From NCBI GenBank assembly GCA_965228625.1, contig OZ245829.1:3596001-3660000 (forward strand): a stretch of DNA of 64,000 bases, written 5' to 3'. Every line of letters starts with the position of its first letter. The first letter of the stretch is position 1. Below are positions 34,159-42,216 of the stretch, piece after piece. Source of the DNA: UBA2767 sp965228625 (GTDB taxonomy: Bacteria; Pseudomonadota; Alphaproteobacteria; Rhizobiales; Methyloligellaceae). The notes beneath the pieces were generated by a model. The model had not been told where the DNA came from and ran no database searches. It saw only the letters and a program-made list of their open reading frames with translations. A program made the position numbers and the translations under genes.

Positions 34159-34374
34159 TTATCGCTCGAGCAATTTTTTCAGGAACCGAGAAATCAACCA
34201 AAGCCCGACCGAAAGGGCTATTACGCCGGCTGTAACAGCGAGGCCGAGTGGCGATGTGAGAGTCTCTGGCGCTCTCGAAGCCTCGATGGCAATCCCCACG
34301 ACCAGCCATACTCCAATCGCCCAAGCCAGGATCAGGGAGGTCCACCGAAAGAACAAAAGGGTTCGTCTCGCCAT
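34159..34374 (-). CDS. Small two-helix membrane protein
   Basis: This is a predicted 71-residue protein with two membrane helices (about residues 5-29 and 43-62), a short acidic loop between them and a basic C-terminus (SRFLKKLLER). I recognise no family. GGAAGG lies about 11 bases upstream of the ATG. It is convergent with the sulfotransferase gene. The clean hydrophobic pattern supports it, but there is no other evidence. Confidence 0.5.
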   Translation of the reverse strand: MARRTLLFFRWTSLILAWAIGVWLVVGIAIEASRAPETLTSPLGLAVTAGVIALSVGLWLISRFLKKLLER

Positions 34375-34620
34375 GCCCTACATCGCCTTCCAGCACACCA
34401 AATTGATCTTCATCACCCGCGCAGGGCCCCGCATCATCTCTTGAAAACAGTTGTGCTTTTTTCTGGCATTCCACGCAATGATCTTTCCCAAGTCCGCTTT
34501 GGACCTCGTGGCGAGAGGTTTTGGTTTTCGTTTGCGCGGGCTCTCCGTGCGTTTGTCGAAAATCGGGAATTGCATCGGCTGGCTGAATCTGAGAGCGTTA
34601 GCGCGACAGAGGGGGTTCAA

Positions 34621-34803
34621 ATGCGTCTTAATCTCAATCTCAGCAGACCAAAAGACATCACTTTTCTGATCGCCGTCATACTGGCCGGCCTGGTGTTGCT
34701 TGGCCGCGTGGTGGCCTTGCCCATATTCAGCCAGTACGCCTTCGGCTTGCTGTTGATCGCCTTCATTATTCTTGCGGCGGGCGTCCTGTTAAAGGATCTG
34801 TAG
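34621..34803 (+). CDS. Small two-helix membrane protein
   Basis: This is a predicted 60-residue protein with two membrane helices (about residues 13-32 and 39-57) and the short end LLKDL. The ATG has GAGGGGG five to ten bases upstream, which decides the start over upstream in-frame extensions. No family recognised. An exported protein gene starts 33 bases downstream on the same strand, so they may be co-transcribed. Confidence 0.6.
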   Translation: MRLNLNLSRPKDITFLIAVILAGLVLLGRVVALPIFSQYAFGLLLIAFIILAAGVLLKDL

Positions 34804-34836
34804 GCGCAGACTGTGGCGGCGGAAGGCCGGGAAAAC

Positions 34837-35286
34837 ATGCGCAACCACATGACCGGATACGCACGGCTGGTGCCGCCGCTTTTGGCGCTCGTCTTGCTCG
34901 CGGTTGGGTTGTCGCCGACGAGCGCGGTTGGGGAAGACAAGGCGTCATGGCTGTTCGTGATGACCGGCGAAGTCGAGACGGCGAGTAACACCAAACTCGC
35001 CATCAGGCCCGACCCGACCGTTGTCGCATTCTCCGACCGTCCCGAGCGCCTGGTCCGCGCCATCACCGTCGACATGCTCATCGATAAGGTCTGGGATGCG
35101 GGCAAGGACAGCTTTGTCAAAGACCCGCCGAATGCCGCAGTCGTGACCGATGGCAAAAAGATAGCGATCGAAGAACTCAAGTCGGTGGCCCGGAGCGGCG
35201 ACACGGTCGTCTTTCTGACAAAGACGCTCGCGGGTCCGCCGCCGGCAGCCGGCAAACGGGTTGCCGTCGTTATCGATCAGGAATAG
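34837..35286 (+). CDS. Exported hypothetical protein
   Basis: This 149-residue precursor has a signal peptide (about residues 1-33, ending SAVGE). The mature domain has a conserved-looking block VVAFSDRPERLVRAITVDM and SFVKDPPNAAVV. This pattern recurs in hypothetical periplasmic proteins, but no function is known to me. The ATG at 34837 starts the signal peptide; an upstream ATG at 34813 would add eight residues. It is followed by the soxW-like gene after about 190 bases. Confidence 0.7.
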   Translation: MRNHMTGYARLVPPLLALVLLAVGLSPTSAVGEDKASWLFVMTGEVETASNTKLAIRPDPTVVAFSDRPERLVRAITVDMLIDKVWDAGKDSFVKDPPNAAVVTDGKKIAIEELKSVARSGDTVVFLTKTLAGPPPAAGKRVAVVIDQE

Positions 35287-35383
35287 GCGCCAACAACATC
35301 GCATTCCCGCGCGTTCTCCCACGCCCACAAGGCTACCTTTTCAGCAAGCGCGCCCACTTGCCACAGCCACGGGCGCCCGTTTG

Positions 35384-35403
35384 ATATACAGAAAGGCGAA
35401 TAT
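35384..35403 (-). promoter_or_regulatory. Degenerate sulfur-island motif upstream of soxW-like gene
   Basis: On the minus strand the sequence is ATATTCG-N8-TATAT, one mismatch in each half from the ATATTCA-N8-GATAT element found at three other promoters of the island. It lies 74 bases upstream of the soxW-like start. Confidence 0.25.
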
Positions 35404-35476
35404 GTGCGAGACTGCCGCCGCGGATGATCACGGGCCGGGGTCGCGCGAAACCGCTGAGGGAAGGGAGCGCCAGACA

Positions 35477-36220
35477 ATGATAAGGCGGACAGAGAACGAA
35501 TTGAGATCGATCGCGACGACGTGTTGCACGACAGCCCGCGCCGTGATCGCAACTGCAGGTTTCCTGGTGCTCGTTCTCGCCTGGTTTGCCGCAGCAAACC
35601 CGGCACTTGCAACAGATGCGTCCATCAAGCTGCCGCCGGCGATCGGCCCTGAAGAGCCCCGGGTCGAGCCATACAAGGGCGACGACAAGCTCTATCACCA
35701 GACATGGTTCAACCAGTCCTTCATGGACCTGCGGGAGGATTTCGAGGAGGCGAAGCGGGAAGGGAAGCGGTTTGCCGTCATCTTCGAGCAGAATGGCTGC
35801 GTCTATTGCGTGAAGATGCACAACGAGGTGCTCGCGAAGAAGTACATCAACGACTATGTACGAGAGAACTTCCGCATCCTGCAGATCAACATGTGGGGCG
35901 ATCGCCAGGTGACGGATTTCGACGGCAAAGTGCTCACCGAGAAGGAGCTGGTGCGCCGCTGGCGCGTGATGTTCACGCCCTGGATCGCCTTCTTCAAGGA
36001 CGACCTGACCGGCGACGACGGCAAGCCGGGCTCCGAGTTACAGGTCATGAATATGAGCCTCGGGATCGGGCCCGGCACGTTCTATGACGTCTTCACCTGG
36101 GTCCGCGTGAAAGGCTATGAAACCGACGAGCACTTCCAGCGGTTTCACATCCGCCGGTTGAACGAACGCGAGGCGATTGCCAAGAAGCAGGCCGGGGACA
36201 AAGCGAAAAACGTGAATTAG
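35477..36220 (+). CDS. SoxW-like periplasmic thioredoxin
   Basis: This 247-residue protein has an N-terminal membrane anchor or signal (about residues 18-42) and a thioredoxin-fold domain with the redox motif NGCVYCVKMH (about residues 103-112). WRVMFTPWIAFF carries the cis-Pro-like loop. SoxW proteins reduce periplasmic disulfides such as those on the Sox carrier proteins, with electrons from a CcdA-type protein; a ccdA gene lies at 57328. GGAAGGGAG precedes the ATG at 35477. It is convergent with a second SoxW-like gene. No soxXYZAB genes are in the window, so the partner may be elsewhere. Confidence 0.85.
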   Translation: MIRRTENELRSIATTCCTTARAVIATAGFLVLVLAWFAAANPALATDASIKLPPAIGPEEPRVEPYKGDDKLYHQTWFNQSFMDLREDFEEAKREGKRFAVIFEQNGCVYCVKMHNEVLAKKYINDYVRENFRILQINMWGDRQVTDFDGKVLTEKELVRRWRVMFTPWIAFFKDDLTGDDGKPGSELQVMNMSLGIGPGTFYDVFTWVRVKGYETDEHFQRFHIRRLNEREAIAKKQAGDKAKNVN

Positions 36221-36295
36221 AGCTCTTGTCGCGGCGGATCAGCCGGGCAATCGCGCAAGACATCTGCGGGCGCGCAGCGTGCCCGCCCGACCGCC

Positions 36296-36928
36296 TTACC
36301 AGAGTTCGACCTCCTTGCCCTCCGCTCTCAGCCGCTCCGCCTTGGCCTGCAGGAAGCGCTGGAAGTTGGTGGTCTTGTACTCGCCGGTGCGGACGAACTC
36401 GAACGTCGACAGAAAGTGGAACGGCTTCCAGTAGCCGACCAGCCGCCACGCCTCGCCGTCACGGCCCGGTTTGCCGAGCACTTCTTTCGGATCGCGCGGA
36501 AAAAAGACGAGGGTCGGGGTGAAGTTCACCCGCCAGCGCCGGGCCAGTTCACGCTCACCCATTTCCTCGCCGTCGAAATCGGTGACCCTGCGCGGACCCC
36601 AGAGGTCGAGTTGCAGGATATTGAAGTTCTCCGTGACATACTTGACCGTCTCGGGATGGGTGAGATTGACCCTGTGCGTTTCCTTGCAATAGGGGCATCC
36701 GCGCTGTTCGAAGAGAATGGCGAACTGCTTGCCCGCATCGCTTGCCTCGGTGATGTCGTCCCTCAGGTCGAGGAACGACTGCAGAAACCAGGGCTGCTTG
36801 TAGAGGCCGTCATCGCCGACCTCCGGTTCCGCGCCCGCGGCAAGCGCATCCAAGCGCGCGCCTGTTGCCGCGACCAGTCCGGCACCAGCCGCCAGGGTGA
36901 ACATGTTTCGCCGTGTGATGGTCATCAT
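36296..36928 (-). CDS. SoxW-like thioredoxin with Tat-type signal
   Basis: This 210-residue protein is a paralogue of the preceding one. The signal contains TITRRNMFTLAAGAGL, a twin-arginine motif, and cleavage is near ALAAG (about 32). The thioredoxin domain has RGCPYCKETH as active site (about 78-87) and WRVNFTPTLVFF. The CPYC centre resembles glutaredoxin/DsbA more than the CVYC of its neighbour, so redox potentials may differ. The ATG at 36928 has GGGGAG six bases upstream. Both SoxW copies face each other with 75 bases between. Confidence 0.85.
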   Translation of the reverse strand: MMTITRRNMFTLAAGAGLVAATGARLDALAAGAEPEVGDDGLYKQPWFLQSFLDLRDDITEASDAGKQFAILFEQRGCPYCKETHRVNLTHPETVKYVTENFNILQLDLWGPRRVTDFDGEEMGERELARRWRVNFTPTLVFFPRDPKEVLGKPGRDGEAWRLVGYWKPFHFLSTFEFVRTGEYKTTNFQRFLQAKAERLRAEGKEVELW

Positions 36929-37041
36929 ATGCACTCCCCGGTTGTCGCGGTGGCTCTGGACGCTCTTATGTCAACTTTAGCACGCCGGCCGACTGCTCCC
37001 GAAATGCACGCCAGCCGGCCGGGCCCGGACGCGCATTGGCG

Positions 37042-38061
37042 CTAGTCTTCCCATTGCCATGTGGCAGGCACCCAGCGGTATGCGGTGCCGTTGCGCGCAA
37101 CGTGGCCGAGGCCCGGAAACGAGATGTGATAGACGAGCATCAGGTGCTTGCCCTCAGCCGCCATCTCCATCATCTCCCGGCGCGATTTCTCGGCCATCTT
37201 GGGATCGATGTCCGTGCGTGGCCACCAGCCCGGATGCGCAAAGGAGATGTAGGGATGAGTCATGCTGTCCGCCGCAACCAGCAGCGTCTCACCTTCTGAC
37301 TCGATTGCCACCGACATGTGCCCGGGCGTGTGGCCCGGCGTCGCGATCGTGACAATGCCCGGACTGACCTCCTCGCCCGCCTTGATACGGCGCGTCTTGT
37401 CCGCGACAGGCGCGAGTTGCCTCTTCGCGCCGACGGCGAACCCCAGGAACATCTCGGGCAGGGTGTCCATCGCTTTGGACGTCGTCCAGAAATCCCACTC
37501 GCCGGCACTGATGACGTATTTTGCGTTCGGGAAACGGGGCGCTTCCTCGAACTCGTCTATCAGTCCCCAGATGTGGTCCGGATGTCCGTGGGTCAGAACG
37601 ACCGTATCGACATCCTCCGGCTCATAGCCAGAGGCGCGCAGATTGTCGGTCAGTTTCCCGGCCGTGGGCATCCAGTTCATGCCGCCGCCGACATCGATCA
37701 GGATCAGCTCCTTGCCCGTATTGATCAGCGGGATGTTCACATGCGAGATGCGCTCGTCCGGGTCGAGCAGGTTCTCTTTCAGGAAGGCAACGACCTCTTC
37801 CCGCGCCACGTTGGATCCGAGCAGATTGGTCGGCAGCGTGTAGGCGCCATCGCTGAGCACGGTGATCTCGAATGCGCCGTGCTTGAAACGGTAGTAGCCG
37901 GGAACCTGTCCGCCTTTCATCTCCGCCGCGCCCTGTGCGCTCACCGGCAACAGACTTGCCCCCGCGGCCAGGACACTCGCCGCGCCGCCGGCCCTGAGCA
38001 TGTCACGTCTCGAAAATGGCGATCCTCCGGACACGAATTCCTCCCTGTTTTTTGTCTTCAT
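37042..38061 (-). CDS. Tat-exported metallo-beta-lactamase-fold hydrolase
   Basis: This 339-residue protein has a Tat signal (SRRDMLRAGGAASVLAAGAS, about residues 17-36) and an MBL domain with the zinc signature LTHGHPDH (about residues 155-162), then GHTPGHMS and ADSMTHP. The closest functional group by context is the SoxH-like hydrolases of sulfur-oxidation loci, whose reaction is not settled. It lies between the second SoxW and fccB, all on the minus strand. The ATG at 38061 starts the signal region; an extension to 38187 runs across an inverted repeat and is rejected. Confidence 0.87.
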   Translation of the reverse strand: MKTKNREEFVSGGSPFSRRDMLRAGGAASVLAAGASLLPVSAQGAAEMKGGQVPGYYRFKHGAFEITVLSDGAYTLPTNLLGSNVAREEVVAFLKENLLDPDERISHVNIPLINTGKELILIDVGGGMNWMPTAGKLTDNLRASGYEPEDVDTVVLTHGHPDHIWGLIDEFEEAPRFPNAKYVISAGEWDFWTTSKAMDTLPEMFLGFAVGAKRQLAPVADKTRRIKAGEEVSPGIVTIATPGHTPGHMSVAIESEGETLLVAADSMTHPYISFAHPGWWPRTDIDPKMAEKSRREMMEMAAEGKHLMLVYHISFPGLGHVARNGTAYRWVPATWQWED

Positions 38062-38121
38062 TGGTTGTCTTCGACGGCCGGGCAACGTCCGCTTCCGCGG
38101 GCGTGCTGCTTGAATCGTGAA

Positions 38122-38153
38122 ACGCTCCCATGAACACGCATGCGCATGGGAGC
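38122..38153. terminator. Inverted repeat between fccB and the MBL gene
   Basis: CGCTCCCATG (38122-38131) and CATGGGAGCG (38144-38153) are perfect 10-bp arms with a 12-nt loop. Only a short T stretch follows on the minus strand, so termination or mRNA end protection between fccB and the MBL-fold gene is likely. Confidence 0.55.
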
Positions 38154-38271
38154 GATTTCTGTCCGAGTCGGCCAGACCTGCGCTCAATGCAAGCCCGCAT
38201 GCCCCGTTACGGTCGTGCCGGGGCGGGCGGGTTTAAGCCAAAGCCGGCCTTTCGTTTGTCCGGCCGCGCGA

Positions 38272-39549
38272 CTAACCGAACATGTCGGACGTGATGCCGG
38301 CGTACCATCCGACCGATTCTTCATAGGTTTGCGCGCGCAGTTCCGGGGTCTCGCCGACCTTGGAGATGAACTTGCTGGTCGCTTCGATCTTGTCGGTTCC
38401 CGGCTTGTATTTGGCGCCGACCTTCACTCCGTCATTCGCGGCGATGAGGCTCCAGCAGGTGTTCGAGTAGCGGGCCGGAAACGCCTTTGCGTCGATCAGT
38501 GCGGCGCGGACCGCCATGGCCGCCGACTTCGCCTGGCTGTTGGCGGAGAAGCCCGACTTCGGCATCGCAGCAGCGATCGAAGCGTCGCCGATAACATGGA
38601 TGTTGTCGTCGATCGTCGACTGCATGGTCGCCGGCTTGATCGGGCACCAGCCGCCCTTGTCGGTCAGCCCGGCCACGGCGGCAATCTCGCCTGCCTTTTG
38701 CGCCGGGACGACACAGGCGGCATCCGCCTTGAAGGTGTCGAGATCGGTCTCGATCTCCATGGTATCGGCATTGACGTTCTTGATTCCGCCATGCGTGCCC
38801 GGGTCCAGCCACTCGACCATTCCGGGATAGTGCGACTGCCAGCCGTCCATGAACAGGGCCTGCTTGGAGAACTTCGGCTTGGGATCGAGAACGATGATCT
38901 TGGCCTTCGGGTTCTTCTGCTTGAGGGCGTGCGCGATCATCGAAATGCGCTCATAGGGCCCCGGAGGGCAGCGGAACGGATTGGGCGGCGGCACCATGAC
39001 GAAGGTTCCGCCCTCCTTCATGTTGTCGACCCGCGCCTTGAGCAGTTGCGCCTGCGTGCCCGATTTCCATGCATGCGGCATGACACCGGCCGCATCGACG
39101 GAATAGCCGGGAATGGAGTCGTACTTCATGTCGATACCGGGTGCGAGGATCAACCGGTCGTAGGGAACCCTTGCGCCGCTCGCCAACACGACCTGCTTCT
39201 TGTCGCGGTCGATGCCGACAGCCCAGTCATGGACCACATTGACGTCGTAGTCGGTCGCGAGCTTGCTGTAACCGTGTCCGATGGAGTCGTATTCGCGAAA
39301 CCCGCCGAGATAGAGATTGGAGAAGAAGCAGGTGTAGTAGCGACGAGACGGTTCGATGAGCGTGACGTCGATCGCGCCCTTGGAGTCCTTGGCGATGTAC
39401 CGCGCCGCGGTGGCGCCGCCGGCCCCTCCGCCGATGACCACGGCACGCGGCTTGTTCGCGCCGAACAGGGCGGGGGCGGACGCACTCAGACCCCATGTCA
39501 GGGCGCTGGCTCCAGTCAGAATATTGAACTTCCGTCTCGTGATCGTCAT
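38272..39549 (-). CDS. fccB: Flavocytochrome c sulfide dehydrogenase, flavoprotein subunit (FccB/SoxF)
   Basis: This 425-residue Tat-exported FAD protein oxidises sulfide to sulfur or polysulfide in the periplasm and passes electrons to its cytochrome partner. The signal is TITRRKFNILTGAS (residues 2-15). FAD binding is at AVVIGGGAGGATAARYI. RYYTCFFSN carries the Cys that covalently holds FAD in FccB. The redox-active cysteines appear in FRCPPGPYER and GGWCPIKP. GGAGG precedes the ATG at 39549. The cytochrome gene lies 13 bases upstream, forming the fccA-fccB pair. Confidence 0.93.
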   Translation of the reverse strand: MTITRRKFNILTGASALTWGLSASAPALFGANKPRAVVIGGGAGGATAARYIAKDSKGAIDVTLIEPSRRYYTCFFSNLYLGGFREYDSIGHGYSKLATDYDVNVVHDWAVGIDRDKKQVVLASGARVPYDRLILAPGIDMKYDSIPGYSVDAAGVMPHAWKSGTQAQLLKARVDNMKEGGTFVMVPPPNPFRCPPGPYERISMIAHALKQKNPKAKIIVLDPKPKFSKQALFMDGWQSHYPGMVEWLDPGTHGGIKNVNADTMEIETDLDTFKADAACVVPAQKAGEIAAVAGLTDKGGWCPIKPATMQSTIDDNIHVIGDASIAAAMPKSGFSANSQAKSAAMAVRAALIDAKAFPARYSNTCWSLIAANDGVKVGAKYKPGTDKIEATSKFISKVGETPELRAQTYEESVGWYAGITSDMFG

Positions 39550-39562
39550 GGCTTTCCTCCCT

Positions 39563-39877
39563 TTATTCATCCTTCGCCTTGAGTGAACTGAAGTATATGG
39601 CGAGCGCCTTCACCTCCTCGTCGGAAAGGGCGCCTGCCAGCGTCTGCATTATTTTGTTATCGCGCTCCTTGTTGCGGTACTCGTTCATCACCAGCTCAAA
39701 CGCCCACGTGTCCCATCCGATGATCGAAGGGATGCCGTTGTGTTCATTGGAGGGCTGATGGCAGGTGACGCATTCCCCGGCGAGATACTCGCCAAGCGCG
39801 CGCAGATCTTCTGTCGCTATCGCTCTGGACCCCATCGCCGCGAGGCCCATCAAAACTATGAATACGATGCTTCGCAT
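39563..39877 (-). CDS. fccA: Monoheme cytochrome c subunit of sulfide dehydrogenase (FccA/SoxE-like)
   Basis: This 104-residue exported cytochrome has a signal peptide (about residues 1-21), one heme site CVTCH (36-40) and a likely axial Met in NKIMQTLAGALSDEEV. Such class I cytochromes pair with FccB and pass electrons to soluble cytochromes or the oxidase. FccA can be mono- or diheme; this is the monoheme form, also called SoxE. It is the first gene of the minus-strand unit and its promoter region holds a sulfur-island motif. Confidence 0.88.
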   Translation of the reverse strand: MRSIVFIVLMGLAAMGSRAIATEDLRALGEYLAGECVTCHQPSNEHNGIPSIIGWDTWAFELVMNEYRNKERDNKIMQTLAGALSDEEVKALAIYFSSLKAKDE

Positions 39878-39944
39878 TCAATCGAGCCCACGAGATTATG
39901 TCTTCAGGAGTCCGTCAGACCAATTCGTATAAGATGAAATTCTC

Positions 39945-39964
39945 ATATCACTATACGTGAATAT
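39945..39964 (-). promoter_or_regulatory. Sulfur-island operator candidate (ATATTCA-N8-GATAT)
   Basis: On the minus strand this reads ATATTCA-CGTATAGT-GATAT. The same two halves with the same 8-base gap occur at 43735 and 58092, each in a divergent promoter of the sulfur island. ArsR-type BigR/SqrR repressors are reported to use ATTC-N8-GAAT, and the left half fits that. It lies 68 bases upstream of fccA. Confidence 0.5.
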
Positions 39965-40031
39965 ATATCATGGATCGCGCCGGACGGAGCATTAATTATC
40001 ATCGCGCAGTGTGACATATTCGCGCTAAGCC

Positions 40032-40045
40032 TGTGATATTTCACA
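40032..40045. promoter_or_regulatory. 14-bp palindrome TGTGA-TATT-TCACA
   Basis: This is a perfect palindrome between fccA and the YeeE permease. It resembles Crp/Fnr-type half-sites (TGTGA), but the gap of four is shorter than the usual six, so assignment is uncertain. Confidence 0.35.
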
Positions 40046-40172
40046 CAGCCATTAGGGCTCGGGATGGGGTTTTTGGCCGTTTTCCCGAGGATTTCAGGCT
40101 CTCTCATCCGCCAATGACGCGCGCCTTTTCTTTGCCCGGTCTCCCCGCGTCAAGATTAGCTATGGCGTTCAC

Positions 40173-40188
40173 ATTCAAAAATTGATAT
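40173..40188 (+). promoter_or_regulatory. Partial sulfur-island motif upstream of the YeeE permease
   Basis: ATTCAAAAATTG is identical to 12 bases of the dsrA-promoter motif at 43737-43748 and is followed directly by ATAT rather than TGATAT. It lies about 40 bases before the permease start. Confidence 0.35.
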
Positions 40189-40229
40189 GTATAAATGTTT
40201 ATGCGGTCGTTCGTCCGGAGCGTGATGCC

Positions 40230-41333
40230 ATGGAAGCCATTCGAGAGGTTCTGCAGGAGAATTCGGCTGTCAGTCTGGCGGTCGGTGGTTTCGTCATCGG
40301 CTACATCTTCGGCTACGTGGTTTACCGCACCAACTTCTGCACGATGGGCTCTCTCTCCGACATCCTGTCGTTCGGCGACTATCGAAGGTTCCGCTCGTGG
40401 CTGCTTGCCATCGCTGTCGCGATCCTCGGGGCGCAGATGCTCCAGGCCTTTGGTGTGGTCGACCTCGCCAGTTCCATGTATCTGGCGCCGAACTTCAACT
40501 GGCTCGGAAACGTGCTCGGGGGTTTGCTGTTCGGCTACGGAATGGTCTTTGCCGGCGGGTGCGGCAGCCGCAATCTGGTCCGGGCCGGCGGTGGCGATCT
40601 GCGTTCGCTTGTCGTCATCGTCGTGATGGGGATTTTCGCCTACATGACCATTGGCGGTCTTATCGGGCCGCTGCGTGCGGAGCTGCAGGAAACGACGCAG
40701 ATTGATCTCGCGGCGGTCGGCGCCGAGACGCAGGGCATCAACGCCCTGCTTGCGCAGTTCGCGGGGCTTGCAGACGGCGTTTCCGTGTGGATCGTTGCCC
40801 TGCTCCTGGCCGGCGGCTTGCTGGTCTATTGTCTCTCGGACAAGGGATTCCGTTCATCGCCCGAGCACCTGGCGGCCGGATTCGGCGTCGGTGTGTGCAT
40901 TCTGGCGGGCTGGGCGTTGACCGGGCTCGCCTTCAACGACTTTGCGGATCGCGTTCAGAACCCGATTTCCCTGACCTATGTCCGTCCGGCCGGCGACGCG
41001 CTGGAATTCCTGATGCGGTTTACGGCTGAGATGATCCCCGCCTTCGGCGTGGCCACCGTGTTCGGCGTGCTGGCCGGTTCCTTTACCGCCGCAAAGATGC
41101 TCGGCCGGTTCAGGGTCGCGACCTTCAGCGATACCGACGATACGGTGCGCAATCTGGTCGGCGCGGCGCTGATGGGAGTCGGCGGCGTGATGGCCCTCGG
41201 CTGCACGATCGGCCAGGGCATCACCGGCCTGTCCACGCTCTCGATCGGCTCGCTGCTCGCCTTCCTCTCGATCGTCACGGGAGGCGTCGTCGGCATCAAA
41301 TCGATGGAGCGTCTCTTGCTGCGTTCGGCGTGA
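40230..41333 (+). CDS. YeeE/YedE (SoxT/TsuA-like) sulfur-compound permease
   Basis: This 367-residue membrane protein has about ten helices in two YeeE/YedE repeats. Conserved signatures with cysteines are VYRTNFCTMGSLSD (about 33-46), FAGGCGSRNLVRAGGGDLRS and the matching ALGCTIGQGITGLSTLSIGS near the C-terminus. TsuA of this family imports thiosulfate through conserved cysteines, and SoxT forms occur in sulfur-oxidation loci. It is convergent with tusA, the usual cytoplasmic sulfur acceptor for such carriers. GGAG nine bases before the ATG at 40230 supports that start. Thiosulfate or sulfane sulfur is the likely cargo. Confidence 0.87.
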   Translation: MEAIREVLQENSAVSLAVGGFVIGYIFGYVVYRTNFCTMGSLSDILSFGDYRRFRSWLLAIAVAILGAQMLQAFGVVDLASSMYLAPNFNWLGNVLGGLLFGYGMVFAGGCGSRNLVRAGGGDLRSLVVIVVMGIFAYMTIGGLIGPLRAELQETTQIDLAAVGAETQGINALLAQFAGLADGVSVWIVALLLAGGLLVYCLSDKGFRSSPEHLAAGFGVGVCILAGWALTGLAFNDFADRVQNPISLTYVRPAGDALEFLMRFTAEMIPAFGVATVFGVLAGSFTAAKMLGRFRVATFSDTDDTVRNLVGAALMGVGGVMALGCTIGQGITGLSTLSIGSLLAFLSIVTGGVVGIKSMERLLLRSA

Positions 41334-41345
41334 AACGCCGGACGA

Positions 41346-41573
41346 TCAGGACTTGTTCTTGATCACGAAACGGAAAACGCCGTCGTCTTCTCCGGACTCG
41401 AGAAGCTCGTGCCCTGTCGCGCGGCAGAACGCGTCGAAATCGGCAACCGCGCCGGGGTCGGTCGCGAGCACCTCGAGCGTTCCGCCCGACGGCACGTCCT
41501 TAATCGCCGCCTTCGCTCTGAGGATCGGAAGCGGGCAGTTGAGGCCTTTGGCGTCGAGTGTTGTGTCTGGCAT
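41346..41573 (-). CDS. tusA: TusA sulfur-carrier protein
   Basis: This 75-residue cytoplasmic sulfur carrier has the signature LDAKGLNCPLPILRAK, with the persulfide-bearing Cys13 in CPLP. In oxidative Dsr systems TusA hands sulfane sulfur to DsrEFH. It is the last gene of the minus-strand unit that starts with the TauD-like gene, although a 213-base gap with an operator-like element (41671) suggests it also has its own promoter. It is convergent with the YeeE permease. Confidence 0.93.
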   Translation of the reverse strand: MPDTTLDAKGLNCPLPILRAKAAIKDVPSGGTLEVLATDPGAVADFDAFCRATGHELLESGEDDGVFRFVIKNKS

Positions 41574-41670
41574 GGTCCTGTCTAGCCTCCATGGTCAATC
41601 GGCGGCGCGGCGTCGTTACCAAGGCGGATCGGCAGCCTCAATCACGTGCCCCAGCCGTCGCCTAATTCAT

Positions 41671-41686
41671 ATTCAGTTTTCTGAAT
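41671..41686 (+). promoter_or_regulatory. ATTC-N8-GAAT element upstream of tusA
   Basis: ATTC-AGTTTTCT-GAAT is a perfect match to the published pattern for BigR/SqrR-type repressors. It also starts with the ATATTCA string shared by the other island motifs and forms a 6-bp hairpin (ATTCAG/CTGAAT). It lies about 100 bases upstream of tusA. Confidence 0.5.
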
Positions 41687-41786
41687 GATTCAACAGTTGA
41701 TTTCCCGGCCGGTCAAGTGGCGTCTTGGTTTCCGTGCGGCGCCTTGCGGCAGCCGCTGCGGATGAATACGGAACGTGCGCCCGGTG

Positions 41787-42158
41787 TCAGCGCACGCTGC
41801 CGAAGGACTCGTCCGTGCTGCCCGGCGGCGCTACGAGGCCGGCCAGCCGGCAACCCTGTGCGATCGGACCGGCGGGAAGGATCTGAAACAGGTGCTTGCG
41901 GCCGCCCTTGTCTTCGAACCGTGCTTCCAGTGCATCCGCAAGGCGGCGTGCAGGCGGCTCCACCTCTTCCGCATAGCAGGCCTGAAGGACACGGATGACC
42001 TCCCAATGATCGTCGGTCAGCTCAAGGCCGTCTTCCGCGGCCTGCTTGGTCGCCACGTCGGGCGACCAGCCGCGCGGTGCGTACGGAAAGGACTTGTCCC
42101 GCCCCTGTTGTTCCGTCGGGGCGAGGATGGCCTTCATGATTTCGTTTGCGTCAGGCAT
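41787..42158 (-). CDS. DsrC/TusE-family paralogue keeping only CysB
   Basis: This 123-residue DsrC-like protein has the family fold signature LTDDHWEVIRVLQACYAEE and the C-terminal arm HLFQILPAGPIAQGCRLAG. True DsrC has two arm cysteines 11 residues apart, the second next to last. Here Cys103 (CysB) is present, but the CysA position is Ser114 and the protein runs on for nine more residues. It cannot form the usual intramolecular disulfide. It is in the TauD-like operon, opposite the true dsrC. It may be a regulator, a trisulfide chaperone or a binding partner of the small proteins encoded upstream. Confidence 0.87.
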   Translation of the reverse strand: MPDANEIMKAILAPTEQQGRDKSFPYAPRGWSPDVATKQAAEDGLELTDDHWEVIRVLQACYAEEVEPPARRLADALEARFEDKGGRKHLFQILPAGPIAQGCRLAGLVAPPGSTDESFGSVR

Positions 42159-42216
42159 GGGTCTTGCTCACTTTCCTTGCGTTCTGCGGCTCCTGAAACG
42201 CAACCGCAGCCCGTCC

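Larger units (their letters stand above)
39878..40229. other. Divergent promoter region between fccA and the YeeE permease
   Basis: This 352-base gene-free stretch is noticeably AT-rich in its first and last parts. It holds one full sulfur-island motif (39945-39964), a 14-bp palindrome (40032-40045) and a partial motif (40173-40188). No small coding frame stands out. It very likely contains promoters for both directions. Confidence 0.65.

Noticed and set aside
34378..34620. Minus-strand frame of 80 codons between the two small membrane protein genes
   Set aside because: It has no domain, no signal and no good ribosome binding site. The 246-base gap is left without a gene.
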